16,494 bases of DNA, taken from Pseudomonadota bacterium. Lineage in GTDB: Bacteria > Myxococcota > Polyangia > Polyangiales > Polyangiaceae. A program made the translations under genes and the position numbers. The notes beneath the pieces are model-generated. The model saw only the letters and a program-made list of their open reading frames with translations, had not been told where the DNA came from and did not search any database. The DNA lies in NCBI GenBank assembly GCA_023419055.1, contig JAEZYO010000535.1, positions 1 through 16,494 on the forward strand, in the 5' to 3' direction. The first letter of the stretch is position 1, and each line of letters opens with the position of its first letter. Positions 1 through 7,214 of the stretch are shown one piece after another.

Positions 1-780
1 TCGCTATCGGAAGCGCAGCTCGAGACATTCGTTCACGAAGGATACGTTCGCATCGACGAGGCTTTCGATCGAAGCCTCGCCGAAGAGTGCCGCGCGCTCT
101 TGTGGGCACAGGTGGGCTTCGAGCCCAGCGACGCGACGACCTGGACCAAGCCGGTCGTTCGCGTCGGACAGCTTGCACATCCCCCATTTCGCGCCGCGGC
201 GAATACGCCAAGGCTCACTGCCGCTTTCGACGCGCTCGTGGGGGAGGGGCGTTGGCTTCCGCTCGGAAGTCTCGGGACGTTCCCGATCCGCTTCCCGTCG
301 GCGGAAGAGCCCGGCGACTGCGGTTGGCACATCGATCCCAGCTTCGGGTGGGAGAACGAGCCCGACTTCCTCGAGTGGCGCACCAACGTCTACTCGAGGG
401 GACGCGCGCTGCTCATGCTCTTTCTGTTCTCGGACGTGAGCGAAGACGACGCGCCCACCCGGCTTCGCGCAGGTTCGCACCTCGACATCGCTCGACGTCT
501 GGCTCCACACGGCGCGCGAGGCCTGTCTCTGCGCGAGCTTGGGGACCGAGGCTTCGCGGAGTCGGCTCATCGCACCGAGCGCCTCGCAGTGGGCCCTGCA
601 GGGACCGTCTACCTCTGCCATCCCTTCCTGGTGCACTCGGGGCAGCCGCACCGCGGGCGTGTGCCGCGCTTTCTCGCGCAGCCGCCGCTCTTGCCCAGAG
701 GCGATCTCGACCCGATGCGAACCGAGGGCGAGCTGTCTCCTGTCGAGAGGGCGATCCGGCTGGCGCTCACCGCAGGTTAG
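1..780 (+). CDS. PhyH-like Fe(II)/2-oxoglutarate dioxygenase, 5' end outside window
   Basis: Reading frame 1 is open from the first base to a TAG at 778-780 (259 codons), so the start lies upstream. The opening residues (LSEAQLETFVHEGYVRIDEAF) resemble the usual beginning of phytanoyl-CoA dioxygenase-type proteins, so probably only a few residues are missing. Seen in the sequence: a WHID motif giving iron ligands H110 and D112 (codons counted from base 1), a distal H212 in LVHSG, and R223 eleven residues later, where this family binds 2-oxoglutarate. Members are cytosolic non-haem iron oxygenases that hydroxylate or halogenate small molecules, but the substrate cannot be read from the sequence. 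Its stop overlaps the stop of the broken minus-strand frame at 777, so the two genes converge with no spacer and no evident terminator between them. Family call fairly sure; specificity unknown. Confidence 0.82.
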   Translation, partial: SLSEAQLETFVHEGYVRIDEAFDRSLAEECRALLWAQVGFEPSDATTWTKPVVRVGQLAHPPFRAAANTPRLTAAFDALVGEGRWLPLGSLGTFPIRFPSAEEPGDCGWHIDPSFGWENEPDFLEWRTNVYSRGRALLMLFLFSDVSEDDAPTRLRAGSHLDIARRLAPHGARGLSLRELGDRGFAESAHRTERLAVGPAGTVYLCHPFLVHSGQPHRGRVPRFLAQPPLLPRGDLDPMRTEGELSPVERAIRLALTAG

Positions 781-1177
781 CGGACGTCGTTTAGAAGGCG
801 GCGCAGCAGGTGCGCGAGGGGATCGACTTCGCGCAGCTGCGCCCCGACGTCTGCGCCGAGCTCTCGGGCCAGGGTTGCCATCGCCGCGAGCGCTCGGGAC
901 GGCTCTTCGGTGGCGATCCCGGCTCGGGCTCCTCCGGTCCGCCAGTTCGGGCCCGCTTCGACGCGAACCTGGGGCCGAGGATCAGCGAGAGCTCTCGGCC
1001 GAGTGAAGCGATGTCGATCGCCTTCTCCGGCGTCCGCGGGGCGCTGCGTGAGAGCCGGCGAGTTCGCTCGTTCTCGAGGCGCAGCTGGGTTCCGGTCGAC
1101 GCCTGAAAGAACAAGAGCGCACTGTCGAGCGGAAAGGCTCGAAAACGCTGGCGGCGATCGACCGCGGGAGCCGCCAT
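777..1177 (-). pseudogene. Frame-broken gene remnant, possible radical-SAM-protein N-terminus
   Basis: Two minus-strand frames each look coding over different halves. From ATG at 1177 one frame reads MAAPAVDRRQRFRAFPLDSA, then LLFFQASTGTQLRLENERTR and SAPR, with mostly G/C third positions down to about 960. From about 975 down to TAA at 777-779 the neighbouring frame takes over, reading RALAAMATLARELGADVGAQ and ending LLRRLLNDVR. A single frameshift between roughly 900 and 975 would join them into a protein of about 130 residues. The first 45 residues resemble, from memory, the N-terminus of myxobacterial radical SAM proteins (the stretch before FGITNRCNL). Here the CxxxCxxC cluster motif never follows, so at best it is a deleted remnant. 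No recognised domain in the second half. It could instead be a short orphan gene with a sequencing error. Confidence 0.4.
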
Positions 1178-1332
1178 GAGCCGCAGGATACCGCCTGCCG
1201 GGCCGACTTCCGAGGGCCCGCGGGGCCGCCGCGCGCAACGCAGATCCGGCCGGACGCACGCCGTTCCAGCGGATCCTCCGCGGTTTCTCGCGGGAGTGGC
1301 TGCTCGCCCCGGAACCTGGTAGCCGGCTCCCT
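1178..1332. other. Non-coding leader region upstream of pgk
   Basis: This 155-base stretch lies between the remnant's start codon and the pgk start, so both genes must be transcribed from it in opposite directions. I see no convincing -35/-10 pair. A short GGCCC-GCG-GGGCC dyad at 1215-1227 is the only structure, and it may be chance in GC-rich DNA. Confidence 0.4.
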
Positions 1333-2538
1333 GTGAGCACCGAAAAGAAACTATTCGTCGAGGAGATTCAACCCACCGGCAAGCGCGTGATCGTGCGCGT
1401 CGATTTCAACGTGCCCCTGAAGGACGGGGTGGTGGAGAGCGACAAGCGCCTGCGAGCGTCGTTGCCGACGATCAACTACCTGCGCGAGAAGGGCGCGAAG
1501 GTCATCTTGATGTCCCACCTGGGGCGTCCGGACGGCAAGCGTACGCCCGACGCCAGCCTCGAGCCGGTCGCCAAGGCCTTGAGCGCGCTCATCTCGGCGC
1601 CCGTCGCGTTCGCGAGCGACTGCGTCGGCGAGCCGGCCACGAGCGCGGTCGCCAAGCTGAAGGACGGCGACGTGCTCCTGCTCGAGAACCTCCGCTTCCA
1701 CGCCGAGGAAGAGGCGAACGATCCCGCCTTCGCGAAGCAGCTCGCCGATCTCGCGGACGTCTACGTCAACGACGCGTTCGGCAGCGCCCACCGCGCGCAC
1801 GCGTCGACCGAGGGCATCACCAAGTTCACGAGCCAGGCTGCGGCCGGCTACCTGATGAAGACCGAGCTCGACTACCTCGGGGGCGCGCTCAGCGAGCCGA
1901 AGCGTCCTTTCGTCGCCATCATCGGCGGCTCCAAGGTGTCTTCGAAGATCGACGTCATCAAGCACCTCCTGAAGTCCGCGGACAAGCTGCTGCTCGGCGG
2001 CGGCATGACCTTCACCTTCTTGAAGGCGCAGGGCATCGAGATCGGGAAGTCGATCGTCGAGAACGATCGCCTCGAGTTCGCCAAGAGCTTGCTCGCGGAG
2101 GCGGGCGACAAGCTCGTGCTCCCGACCGACTTCGTCGTGACGGACAAGCTGGATTTCAAGGGCCGCAGCGTCGGCCAGACCAAGATCGTGTCTCGCGACG
2201 CCATCCCGGCCGACTGGGAGGCGTGCGACATCGGGCCCGAGTCGGTGAAGGCCTTCGAGAAGATCCTGCTCGGCGCCAAGACCGTGATCTGGAACGGCCC
2301 GGTCGGCGTGTTCGAGATCGACGCCACCGCCAAGGGCACCGTCGGCATCGCCGAGGTTCTCGCCAAGGCGACGGAGGCGGGCGCGACCACCATCATCGGC
2401 GGTGGTGACTCGGCGTCGGCGGTGAAGAAGGCCGGCGTGCAGAACAAGGTCTCGCACGTGTCGACCGGAGGCGGCGCCTCGCTCGAGTACCTCGAGGGCA
2501 AGGTGCTCCCCGGCGTTGCGGCGCTGACCAACAAGTAA
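1333..2538 (+). CDS. pgk: Phosphoglycerate kinase
   Basis: Cytosolic glycolytic/gluconeogenic enzyme that transfers the acyl phosphate of 1,3-bisphosphoglycerate to ADP. The 401-residue product has the normal bacterial length and the family motifs in order: RVDFNVP (22-28) and [10 protein letters not shown] (61-70) at the phosphoglycerate site, LENLRFH (117-123), [13 protein letters not shown] (146-158), the hinge and nucleotide-domain start GGSKVSSKI (198-206), NGPVGVFE (321-328) and the nucleotide loop GGGDSASAV (356-364), ending with [13 protein letters not shown]. The start is a GTG at 1333. No good Shine-Dalgarno precedes it and no other start fits the conserved N-terminus. It stands alone: neither gap nor tpi is adjacent, unlike the common gap-pgk-tpi order. 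A clear intrinsic terminator follows 4 bases after the stop. Confidence 0.98.
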   Translation: MSTEKKLFVEEIQPTGKRVIVRVDFNVPLKDGVVESDKRLRASLPTINYLREKGAKVILMSHLGRPDGKRTPDASLEPVAKALSALISAPVAFASDCVGEPATSAVAKLKDGDVLLLENLRFHAEEEANDPAFAKQLADLADVYVNDAFGSAHRAHASTEGITKFTSQAAAGYLMKTELDYLGGALSEPKRPFVAIIGGSKVSSKIDVIKHLLKSADKLLLGGGMTFTFLKAQGIEIGKSIVENDRLEFAKSLLAEAGDKLVLPTDFVVTDKLDFKGRSVGQTKIVSRDAIPADWEACDIGPESVKAFEKILLGAKTVIWNGPVGVFEIDATAKGTVGIAEVLAKATEAGATTIIGGGDSASAVKKAGVQNKVSHVSTGGGASLEYLEGKVLPGVAALTNK

Positions 2539-2542
2539 GCGT

Positions 2543-2597
2543 AAGCCGAAGAGCTTCGTCGAGCCGGGGGCCGCCGAGCGCGGCCTTCGGCTTTTTT
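2543..2597 (+). terminator. Intrinsic terminator of pgk
   Basis: A perfect 9-bp outer stem, AAGCCGAAG (2543-2551) pairing with CTTCGGCTT (2585-2593), closes directly onto a run of six T residues (2592-2597). The interior contains a second perfect stem, GGCCGC (2569-2574) with GCGGCC (2580-2585), so the structure may be branched or alternate. The T run serves plus-strand transcription only. Confidence 0.85.
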
Positions 2598-2615
2598 GTG
2601 ACCCCCCCAAGGCAG

Positions 2616-3209
2616 CTAGAGCGCCTCTTCGCAGCCGAGCACGCAGATCCCGCCGGCGAGCATGTACTGGAGGTAGACCCCGCCGAACCCCTCCTGGGTA
2701 CAGAGCACGTCCCATTCGGCCGGGTTGCACGGGGTGGTGGACCAGGTGCCGCTTTGGCTCGTGCACGCTTGCTCGAGCAGCGCCGCGCCGAGCGAGGTGT
2801 CGTACTGGTCCGAGCACGTGTCGGCGTACGTGCAGGTGCCGGCGTACGGGATCCCGTCGGTGGAGGCCGGCGTGCACGGCTCTTCCCCCGCGCCCCCGCT
2901 GCCCGAACTTCCGCCGCTTCCACCCGCGGTTCCTCCGCCTCCCGAGTTACCGCCCGCAGCACCGCCGCTACTTCCGCTCGTGCTCGTTCCCGCGGAGCCG
3001 CCGCTCGCCGCTCCTCCCGTGCTCCCTCCTGTACCGCCCGCGCTCCCTCCACCGCTCGCGCCTGCTCCCCCCGTGGCCGCCGCCCCGCTGCCTCCCGCCC
3101 CGCCGCTCGATCCCGGCTCGCCGCCGCCACCGTCGTCGCTACAGCCGGCAACCGCCAGCGCCAATGCCGAAACCATACCGAGTCCCATCACCCTGAAGCC
3201 GTATCGCAT
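2616..3209 (-). CDS. Small Cys-rich lipoprotein with Gly/Ser/Ala-rich linker
   Basis: Unrecognised secreted lipoprotein of 197 residues. The start is placed at ATG 3209 (MRYGFRVMGLGMV) because GGAG lies 12 bases upstream and the residues then form a clean signal peptide ending in lipobox LAVAGC, with Cys23 as the lipidated residue and Ser at +2, which favours the outer membrane under E. coli rules. Residues 24-108 are almost entirely Gly, Ser, Ala and Thr, a flexible tether. Residues 112-197 form a compact domain with eight cysteines (112, 126, 132, 149, 161, 170, 189, 193) that could make four disulfides. Lipid anchor, floppy linker and disulfide-rich head are common in myxobacterial surface proteins. 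The head matches no family I can name. It lies 93 bases downstream of the hydrolase gene on the same strand and faces pgk tail to tail. Confidence 0.82.
   Translation of the reverse strand: MRYGFRVMGLGMVSALALAVAGCSDDGGGGEPGSSGGAGGSGAAATGGAGASGGGSAGGTGGSTGGAASGGSAGTSTSGSSGGAAGGNSGGGGTAGGSGGSSGSGGAGEEPCTPASTDGIPYAGTCTYADTCSDQYDTSLGAALLEQACTSQSGTWSTTPCNPAEWDVLCTQEGFGGVYLQYMLAGGICVLGCEEAL
2886..3140 (-). repeat. Low-complexity Gly/Ser/Ala linker-coding tract
   Basis: About 85 consecutive codons encode almost only Gly, Ser, Ala and Thr in short, irregular GGS/GGA-like units. On the plus strand this appears as repeated ccgcc, cctcc and ccgct words. It is a degenerate, not exact, repeat inside the lipoprotein gene and is a likely site of length variation between strains. 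Confidence 0.8.
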
Positions 3210-3302
3210 CGCTCTCGTCCGCTCCGTTCCACCAAGAAGGTGCAGCTTCATACGCGACCTCGGAGCGGGAGCTTCCTTCGGCGGCAAAGATTCGACGAAT
3301 GT

Positions 3303-4178
3303 CTACGTGAGCGCCGCGGCGAACGCCTGAATCCGTTCGCAGAGCTCTTCCGGAGCCTCGAGCATCGGAAAGTGCGAAGTCGCCGCCAACCGATGTACGG
3401 AGAACCAGCTGTTCCGCTTCGAGTAGTCTTGCTGCGCCCCGTGGAGGACCGGATCGGCGCGCTGGGTGTCGAGGTGAAGCGTCGGGCACGGGACGGGCTC
3501 ACGCTCGAGCACGGCGAGCGGGACGGGCTCGGCGCGGAAACGAGCGGCGATCTCGCGGGCGCCGCGCCACCACATCGAGCCGTCCGCGAGCCTCATTTCG
3601 GCGATGTACTCGTGGACGGCAGGGACGTCGACGCCGCTGCTCCACGACTCGAACAACCGATTTCGAACTTGCATCCAGCGACGGGGGTGCTGGAGCGACG
3701 TCAGCGCCTGCATGAACGGGGCCGGTGCCCCGAGCACCATCCAATCGACGAACACGATGCCGGGGACACGCTCCGGGCCGAGCTTGCGACGAAGATCGAT
3801 GGCGGCCCAGCCCGCGTGCGACAGGGTCACGGGGACGACCCGCTCGACCCCGGCCGACTCGAGCACGCGCAGGGCGTCGTCGAGGAGCTCGGGATAGCCG
3901 AAGTCCTGCTGCGCGGGTTCGGACTCGCCGTGACCGCGAAAGTCGAGCGCCAGAACTCGTCGCCTGGTCGAGAGGGCAGGGAGCAGCCGCCGGAAGACCG
4001 TGCGCGGTCCGCACCAGCCTGGAAGGAAGAGGAGCGCCGGCTCTCCGCCTCCGAGGTCGTCGAACGCGATTCGAGGTGGCACGGAGGACCTCGAGACGAG
4101 CCAGCGCGTCGGGGGCGACGCCCCCCGCGTGCTCGGTGAATTGGCGTGAAATGCCGTCGTCGATGGTTGGTGCTGCAT
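3303..4178 (-). CDS. Alpha/beta-hydrolase resembling HOD-type cofactor-free 2,4-dioxygenase
   Basis: A 291-residue alpha/beta-hydrolase-fold protein, start ATG 4178 chosen because GGAGAAAG lies 6 bases upstream; earlier in-frame ATGs lack this. Seen: LFLPGWCGP (50-58) at the oxyanion strand, LDFRGHGES (78-86), DFGYPELLDDALRVL (92-106), the elbow VTLSHAGW with nucleophile S120, D145 in VFVDW and H269 in ATSHFP. Spacing and wording match, from memory, 1H-3-hydroxy-4-oxoquinaldine 2,4-dioxygenase (HOD), whose corresponding stretches read LLPGWC, DFGYQEQVKDALEIL, SHSHGGW, IIMDWLMW and GGPTHFP. HOD cleaves N-heteroaromatic quinolones using O2 without metal or cofactor. The His-Asp-His that follows GWC in HOD is Gly-Pro-Arg here, so a plain hydrolase is possible. 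It is divergent from the LysR gene, a typical regulator-target pair. Confidence 0.78.
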   Translation of the reverse strand: MQHQPSTTAFHANSPSTRGASPPTRWLVSRSSVPPRIAFDDLGGGEPALLFLPGWCGPRTVFRRLLPALSTRRRVLALDFRGHGESEPAQQDFGYPELLDDALRVLESAGVERVVPVTLSHAGWAAIDLRRKLGPERVPGIVFVDWMVLGAPAPFMQALTSLQHPRRWMQVRNRLFESWSSGVDVPAVHEYIAEMRLADGSMWWRGAREIAARFRAEPVPLAVLEREPVPCPTLHLDTQRADPVLHGAQQDYSKRNSWFSVHRLAATSHFPMLEAPEELCERIQAFAAALT

Positions 4179-4248
4179 GGCGCTTTCTCCCTTCGCGGAG
4201 AACCTTACCGGTCTGAGGACGAACCGCACGGACCGAGTATGCTGAGGC
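4179..4248. promoter_or_regulatory. Divergent promoter/operator region between hydrolase and LysR genes
   Basis: These 70 bases must hold both promoters. For LysR, TATGCT at 4238-4243 sits 5 bases before the ATG, so a start at about +7 would give a leaderless mRNA; no clear -35 partner is visible. A CGGTC-N17-GACCG dyad (4209-4213, 4231-4235) is a candidate regulator site but short. On the hydrolase side, TTCTCC (4202-4197 on the minus strand) can pair perfectly with GGAGAA (4190-4185) across a 6-base loop, which would cover that gene's Shine-Dalgarno. Confidence 0.45.
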
Positions 4249-5184
4249 ATGGTCCAAAAACAGACCACCTGTGACTGGGCTGACATCCCGGTCCTACTCG
4301 CCGTCACGCGGCGTGGGACCCTGAGAGCCGCCGCGAAGGCGCTCGGCGTGAGCCACTCCACCGTGCTCCGCCGCCTCGACGCGATCGAGGCCAGCCTGGG
4401 CGCGCGCCTGTTCGAGCGGAGCTCGGAGGGGCGCTACGAGCTCACCCCCGCCGGGCAGGACGCCTTCGACGCCGCTCAGCAAGTCGAAGAGCTGGTGCAG
4501 GCGATGGAGCGCCGGATTCAAGGTCGCGACGTCGAGCTCTCCGGCCGCCTTCACGTGACCATGCCTGCTCCGTTCTTGCCCGTGCTGTCGCGAGACCTGG
4601 CCGCGTTCAGCCGAGAGTACCCGGCGATCGAGCTGACGATCGCGGCGGGGCAGAGCTTCGTCGATCTCGCGCACCGCGAGTCGGACGTCGCCCTCCGCGT
4701 TACGACGAATCCGTCGCCGGAGCTCGTGGGGCGTCGCCTGGTCGACGTGGCGGTCGGTATCTACGCGTCGACGCGCTACCTCGAGGACCGGGGGCTCGAT
4801 TCGGCGCTCTCCAAGCACGACTTCATCGGTTGGGACGCGCCGCTCTCCGAGACGGTGTTCGCTCGCTGGATGACGGAGCACGTGCCGAGCGCGAAAATCA
4901 GGTGCCGTCTCTCGCAGGATTGGCAGATGAAAGAGGCGATCGACGCCGATCTCGGGGCCGGGCTCGTCGCCTGCGTCCTCGGCGACAGCCAGCCGAGCTG
5001 GCGCCGGATCAAGTTGCTGCGAGAGGTCCGAGCGCCCCTCTGGCTACTCACCCACAAGGACCTGCGAGCGACGGCGCGCATGCGCGTCTGCCGAGAGTTC
5101 CTCGCCGGGGCCGTGCTCGCGAAGCGCGATCTCATCGAAGGGCGACGGCCGGTGCACGCCGTTCAGCGCAGCAGGGGGCGGTAG
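4249..5184 (+). CDS. LysR-family transcriptional regulator
   Basis: A 311-residue LysR-type regulator of normal length. Residues 12-71 form the winged helix-turn-helix (AAAKALGVSHSTVLRRLDAI, then LGARLFERSSEGRYELTPAG), with the linker helix at about 72-92. Residues 93-295 are the substrate-binding-like effector domain (GRLHVTMPAPFLPVL, then RESDVALRVTTNP). An in-frame TGA at 4243-4245 rules out an earlier start, and no usable Shine-Dalgarno is present, since GAGG ends one base before the ATG. Translation from a leaderless transcript is therefore likely. It lies back to back with the HOD-like hydrolase gene and probably controls it, the usual LysR arrangement. The ligand is unknown. It ends in front of a strong hairpin shared with the convergent reductase-like gene. 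Confidence 0.93.
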   Translation: MVQKQTTCDWADIPVLLAVTRRGTLRAAAKALGVSHSTVLRRLDAIEASLGARLFERSSEGRYELTPAGQDAFDAAQQVEELVQAMERRIQGRDVELSGRLHVTMPAPFLPVLSRDLAAFSREYPAIELTIAAGQSFVDLAHRESDVALRVTTNPSPELVGRRLVDVAVGIYASTRYLEDRGLDSALSKHDFIGWDAPLSETVFARWMTEHVPSAKIRCRLSQDWQMKEAIDADLGAGLVACVLGDSQPSWRRIKLLREVRAPLWLLTHKDLRATARMRVCREFLAGAVLAKRDLIEGRRPVHAVQRSRGR

Positions 5185-5186
5185 CG

Positions 5187-5211
5187 AGCGCGCCGGTCGA
5201 TCCGGCGCGCT
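5187..5211. terminator. Hairpin between convergent genes, probable bidirectional terminator
   Basis: A perfect 10-bp stem, AGCGCGCCGG (5187-5196) pairing with CCGGCGCGCT (5202-5211), has a 5-base loop. It begins 3 bases after the LysR stop and ends 11 bases from the convergent gene's stop. There is no T run on either side, so termination may depend on structure alone, as is common in GC-rich bacteria. Confidence 0.65.
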
Positions 5212-5221
5212 ACTTCGAGCT

Positions 5222-5821
5222 CTAACGCTCGTATCGGAGCATGACGTTGCCCGCCGCCGAAGCCCTGCACTCGACCAATCGGACTCCGGTGGGTTGGGGC
5301 ACTCCTCGCACGAGCGATTCGCCGCTCCCGAGCAGTACCGGACACACGATGAAGCGGTATTCGTCGACCAAGCCGAGCTCGCTCAAGCGAGAGACGACGG
5401 ACCCGGAGCCGAAGATCATGATGTCCTCGCCCGGGGCTCGCTTGAGCTCTTCGATCTGTCGTCGATCGATGTCGCGCAAGAGGCGGGAATTCTGCCAGGT
5501 CACGTCCCGCCTGGTCTTCGAGAAGACGATCTTTTCCGCGCGATTGATCCAGAGAGCCATCGCCCTCATCGCTGTCGAGCGCCGGCCTGGTCCGTGCGGA
5601 TCGGGAGACGTCTCGGGGTCGTCGAGAGCGTGCGGCCAGAACGACTCGAACATCTCGTAGGTGCGGCGACCGAACAGCATGGCTCCGGCCGTGGAGCGTT
5701 CGATGGCTTCGGCTGCCGCGCTGTCGAGCTCCTCGTCGGGCACGGCAAAATCCAGGCTGCCGTCGGAGGCGGAGAAGTAGCCGTCGGCCGAAACTCGATT
5801 GAAGGTCACGATGCGTCGCAT
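5222..5821 (-). CDS. RibD C-terminal/dihydrofolate-reductase-like protein
   Basis: A 199-residue stand-alone RibD-C/DHFR-fold protein of the YwjB/YyaP type. Seen: SADGYFS (11-17), LFGRRTYE (49-56) at the nucleotide-binding strand, KIVFSKT (97-103), the Gly-rich IMIFGSGSVV (134-143) and EYRFIVCPVLLGSGESL (154-170). These proteins share the NADPH-binding fold of the RibD reductase domain, but most have no proven substrate and are neither true folate reductases nor part of riboflavin synthesis. The ATG at 5821 has AGGAGAG 5 bases upstream. The gene lies 129 bases downstream of the ECF sigma gene with its own candidate ECF promoter in the gap, so it is probably a target of that sigma factor. Confidence 0.88.
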   Translation of the reverse strand: MRRIVTFNRVSADGYFSASDGSLDFAVPDEELDSAAAEAIERSTAGAMLFGRRTYEMFESFWPHALDDPETSPDPHGPGRRSTAMRAMALWINRAEKIVFSKTRRDVTWQNSRLLRDIDRRQIEELKRAPGEDIMIFGSGSVVSRLSELGLVDEYRFIVCPVLLGSGESLVRGVPQPTGVRLVECRASAAGNVMLRYER

Positions 5822-5904
5822 GATTGCTCTCCTGTTCGTGTGGCGCTCCGGATCGGATCGGCCGATAACCTAAGGTCGACCGCGCTGGCGCGCTTCATCC
5901 CACT

Positions 5905-5931
5905 GACGTCCGACCAGGCCGCCACCGGACA
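5905..5931 (-). promoter_or_regulatory. Candidate ECF42-type promoter of the RibD-like gene
   Basis: Reading the minus strand, TGTCCG (5931-5926), 17 bases, then CGTC (5908-5905). A run of seven A residues directly precedes the TGTC. The identical hexamer, spacer length and tetramer occur before the DGPF gene at 7599-7625. It lies 83 bases upstream of the RibD-like ATG, just after the sigma-factor stop codon. ECF promoters commonly pair TGTC-type -35 with CGTC-type -10 elements. Confidence 0.6.
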
Positions 5932-5950
5932 TTTTTTTCCTCGACGGGTC

Positions 5951-7204
5951 TCAGGCGTCGTCGCAGGCGCGGAGCCGCTTCTCGAGGAAGCGAGCTTCGG
6001 CGCTATTTCTCGCGAGCCCGAGCGCGGCTCCAAGCTGCTGCCGCGCGAGGTCGCGCCGCCCGGAGCGAAGCTCGAGCTCGCCGAGCGCTGCCGCGTAGAA
6101 CGGATAGTGTGACAATCGGTCACGCTCCTCGATGCTTCGGAGCGCCACGAGTCCCCGTTCCGGGCCGTCTCGCCAACCTATCGCGATGGCTCGGTTCAGA
6201 GCGATGACCGGGGAGGGGTTCATCGACATCAGGCGATCGTAGAGCGCTACGATGGCGTTGAAATCGGTCTCCTCCAGGCTGCGCGCGCCGGCGTGCGTCG
6301 CCGCGATCGCAGACTCCACGTGATAGACGCTGAGCTCATCGCCGGCCGCGGATTGCTCGAAGAGCTCGAGCCCTTCGGCGAGCAAGCGCGCGTCCCACGC
6401 GGAGCGATCCTGATCGATGAGCGCGTTCAAGTCACCACCCGAATCGATGCGTTCCCCGAGGCGGGCTGCTTGAAGACACATGAGCGCGGCGAGCGCGGTC
6501 GTGGCGGGCGTCCGTGCGGGTGCATACTCGCGGAGAGCGGCGGTCAATCGCATCGCCTCGTCGCAGAGCTCGACGCGCACCGCCGACTCGGCGGAGGCGC
6601 TGTGATAGCCCTCGCTGAAGAGCAGGTAGAGCGCGCGCTGCACGGTCCCGAGGCGCGACTCGAACTCGGCGTCAGCGAGCTCGAACAAGGTGTAGCTGTT
6701 CGCGAGTAGCTTCTTTCCTCGTGAAATCCGCTTCTCCACGGCCGCGCGCGACGTGAGCAGCGCCGAGGCGATCTCACCCGCACCGAAGCCGCACAGCACG
6801 TTCATGATGAGCGCGAGCTGCGCCTCTTCTGCGAGCAAGGGATGGCAACACGAGAACATCATCCTGAGCTCGGCGACTCGCACCGTCCGCTCGGCGAACA
6901 CTTCGTCGAGCAGGGAAGAGAGGCTCGCCTCGGCTTCGAGCGTGCGGGCGAGCTCCGGCGCGAAGGTGCGGGCGGTGCGCTCGCGGCGCACCACGTCGAG
7001 CGCCCGGTGCCTGGCGGTCGCCATGAGCCACGCCGAGGGGTTCTCCGGGATCCCGCGGACTCGCCAGACCTCGAGCGCTCGACAGAAAGCATCCTGGACC
7101 AGGTCCTCCGCGAGCTCGAGGTGATGAACCCCGAAGAGGCGCGTCAGCGCAGAGAGCATGCGCCCCGCCTCGCGACGGAAGAGATGTTCTTCGAGCTCGG
7201 GCAA
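5951..7204 (-). CDS. ECF sigma factor with long C-terminal extension (ECF42 type)
   Basis: A 417-residue sigma70-family protein. Residues 9-80 form region 2 (EDLVQDAFCRALEVW at 33-47, the core-binding helix; NPSAWLMATARHRALDVVRR binds -10 DNA). Residues 110-165 form region 4, whose HTH (GAGEIASALLTSRAAVEKRI) binds the -35 element. About 250 further residues follow: a DUF6596-like part (about 185-285) and a TPR-like helical part (about 320-410, NPSPVIALNRAIAI). This layout, next to DGPF genes, defines group ECF42, which has no anti-sigma factor and is thought to be controlled through its own extension. The start is TTG 7204, 10 bases after the DGPF stop; a TGA at 7229-7231 leaves no conventional ATG/GTG/TTG alternative upstream. 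Translation is probably coupled to the DGPF gene. The inducing signal is unknown. Confidence 0.92.
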   Translation of the reverse strand: MPELEEHLFRREAGRMLSALTRLFGVHHLELAEDLVQDAFCRALEVWRVRGIPENPSAWLMATARHRALDVVRRERTARTFAPELARTLEAEASLSSLLDEVFAERTVRVAELRMMFSCCHPLLAEEAQLALIMNVLCGFGAGEIASALLTSRAAVEKRISRGKKLLANSYTLFELADAEFESRLGTVQRALYLLFSEGYHSASAESAVRVELCDEAMRLTAALREYAPARTPATTALAALMCLQAARLGERIDSGGDLNALIDQDRSAWDARLLAEGLELFEQSAAGDELSVYHVESAIAATHAGARSLEETDFNAIVALYDRLMSMNPSPVIALNRAIAIGWRDGPERGLVALRSIEERDRLSHYPFYAAALGELELRSGRRDLARQQLGAALGLARNSAEARFLEKRLRACDDA

Positions 7205-7214
7205 CGGCGGGGCT

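Noticed and set aside
1351..2877. Minus-strand open frame of about 508 codons opposite pgk
   Set aside because: pgk is certain on the plus strand; the antisense translation is Arg/Leu/Glu-rich with no domain, and it also runs into the lipoprotein gene in the wrong frame.
3303..4361. Longer start for the HOD-like hydrolase at 4361
   Set aside because: It would overlap the start of the LysR gene and add 61 Arg-rich residues with no counterpart; the ATG at 4178 has a good ribosome site.
5951..7204. Assignment of the sigma factor to group ECF41
   Set aside because: ECF41 proteins carry a SnoaL-like C-terminal domain of about 100 residues and sit beside carboxymuconolactone decarboxylase or oxidoreductase genes. 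This one has a DUF6596/TPR-like extension of about 250 residues and DGPF neighbours, which fits ECF42.
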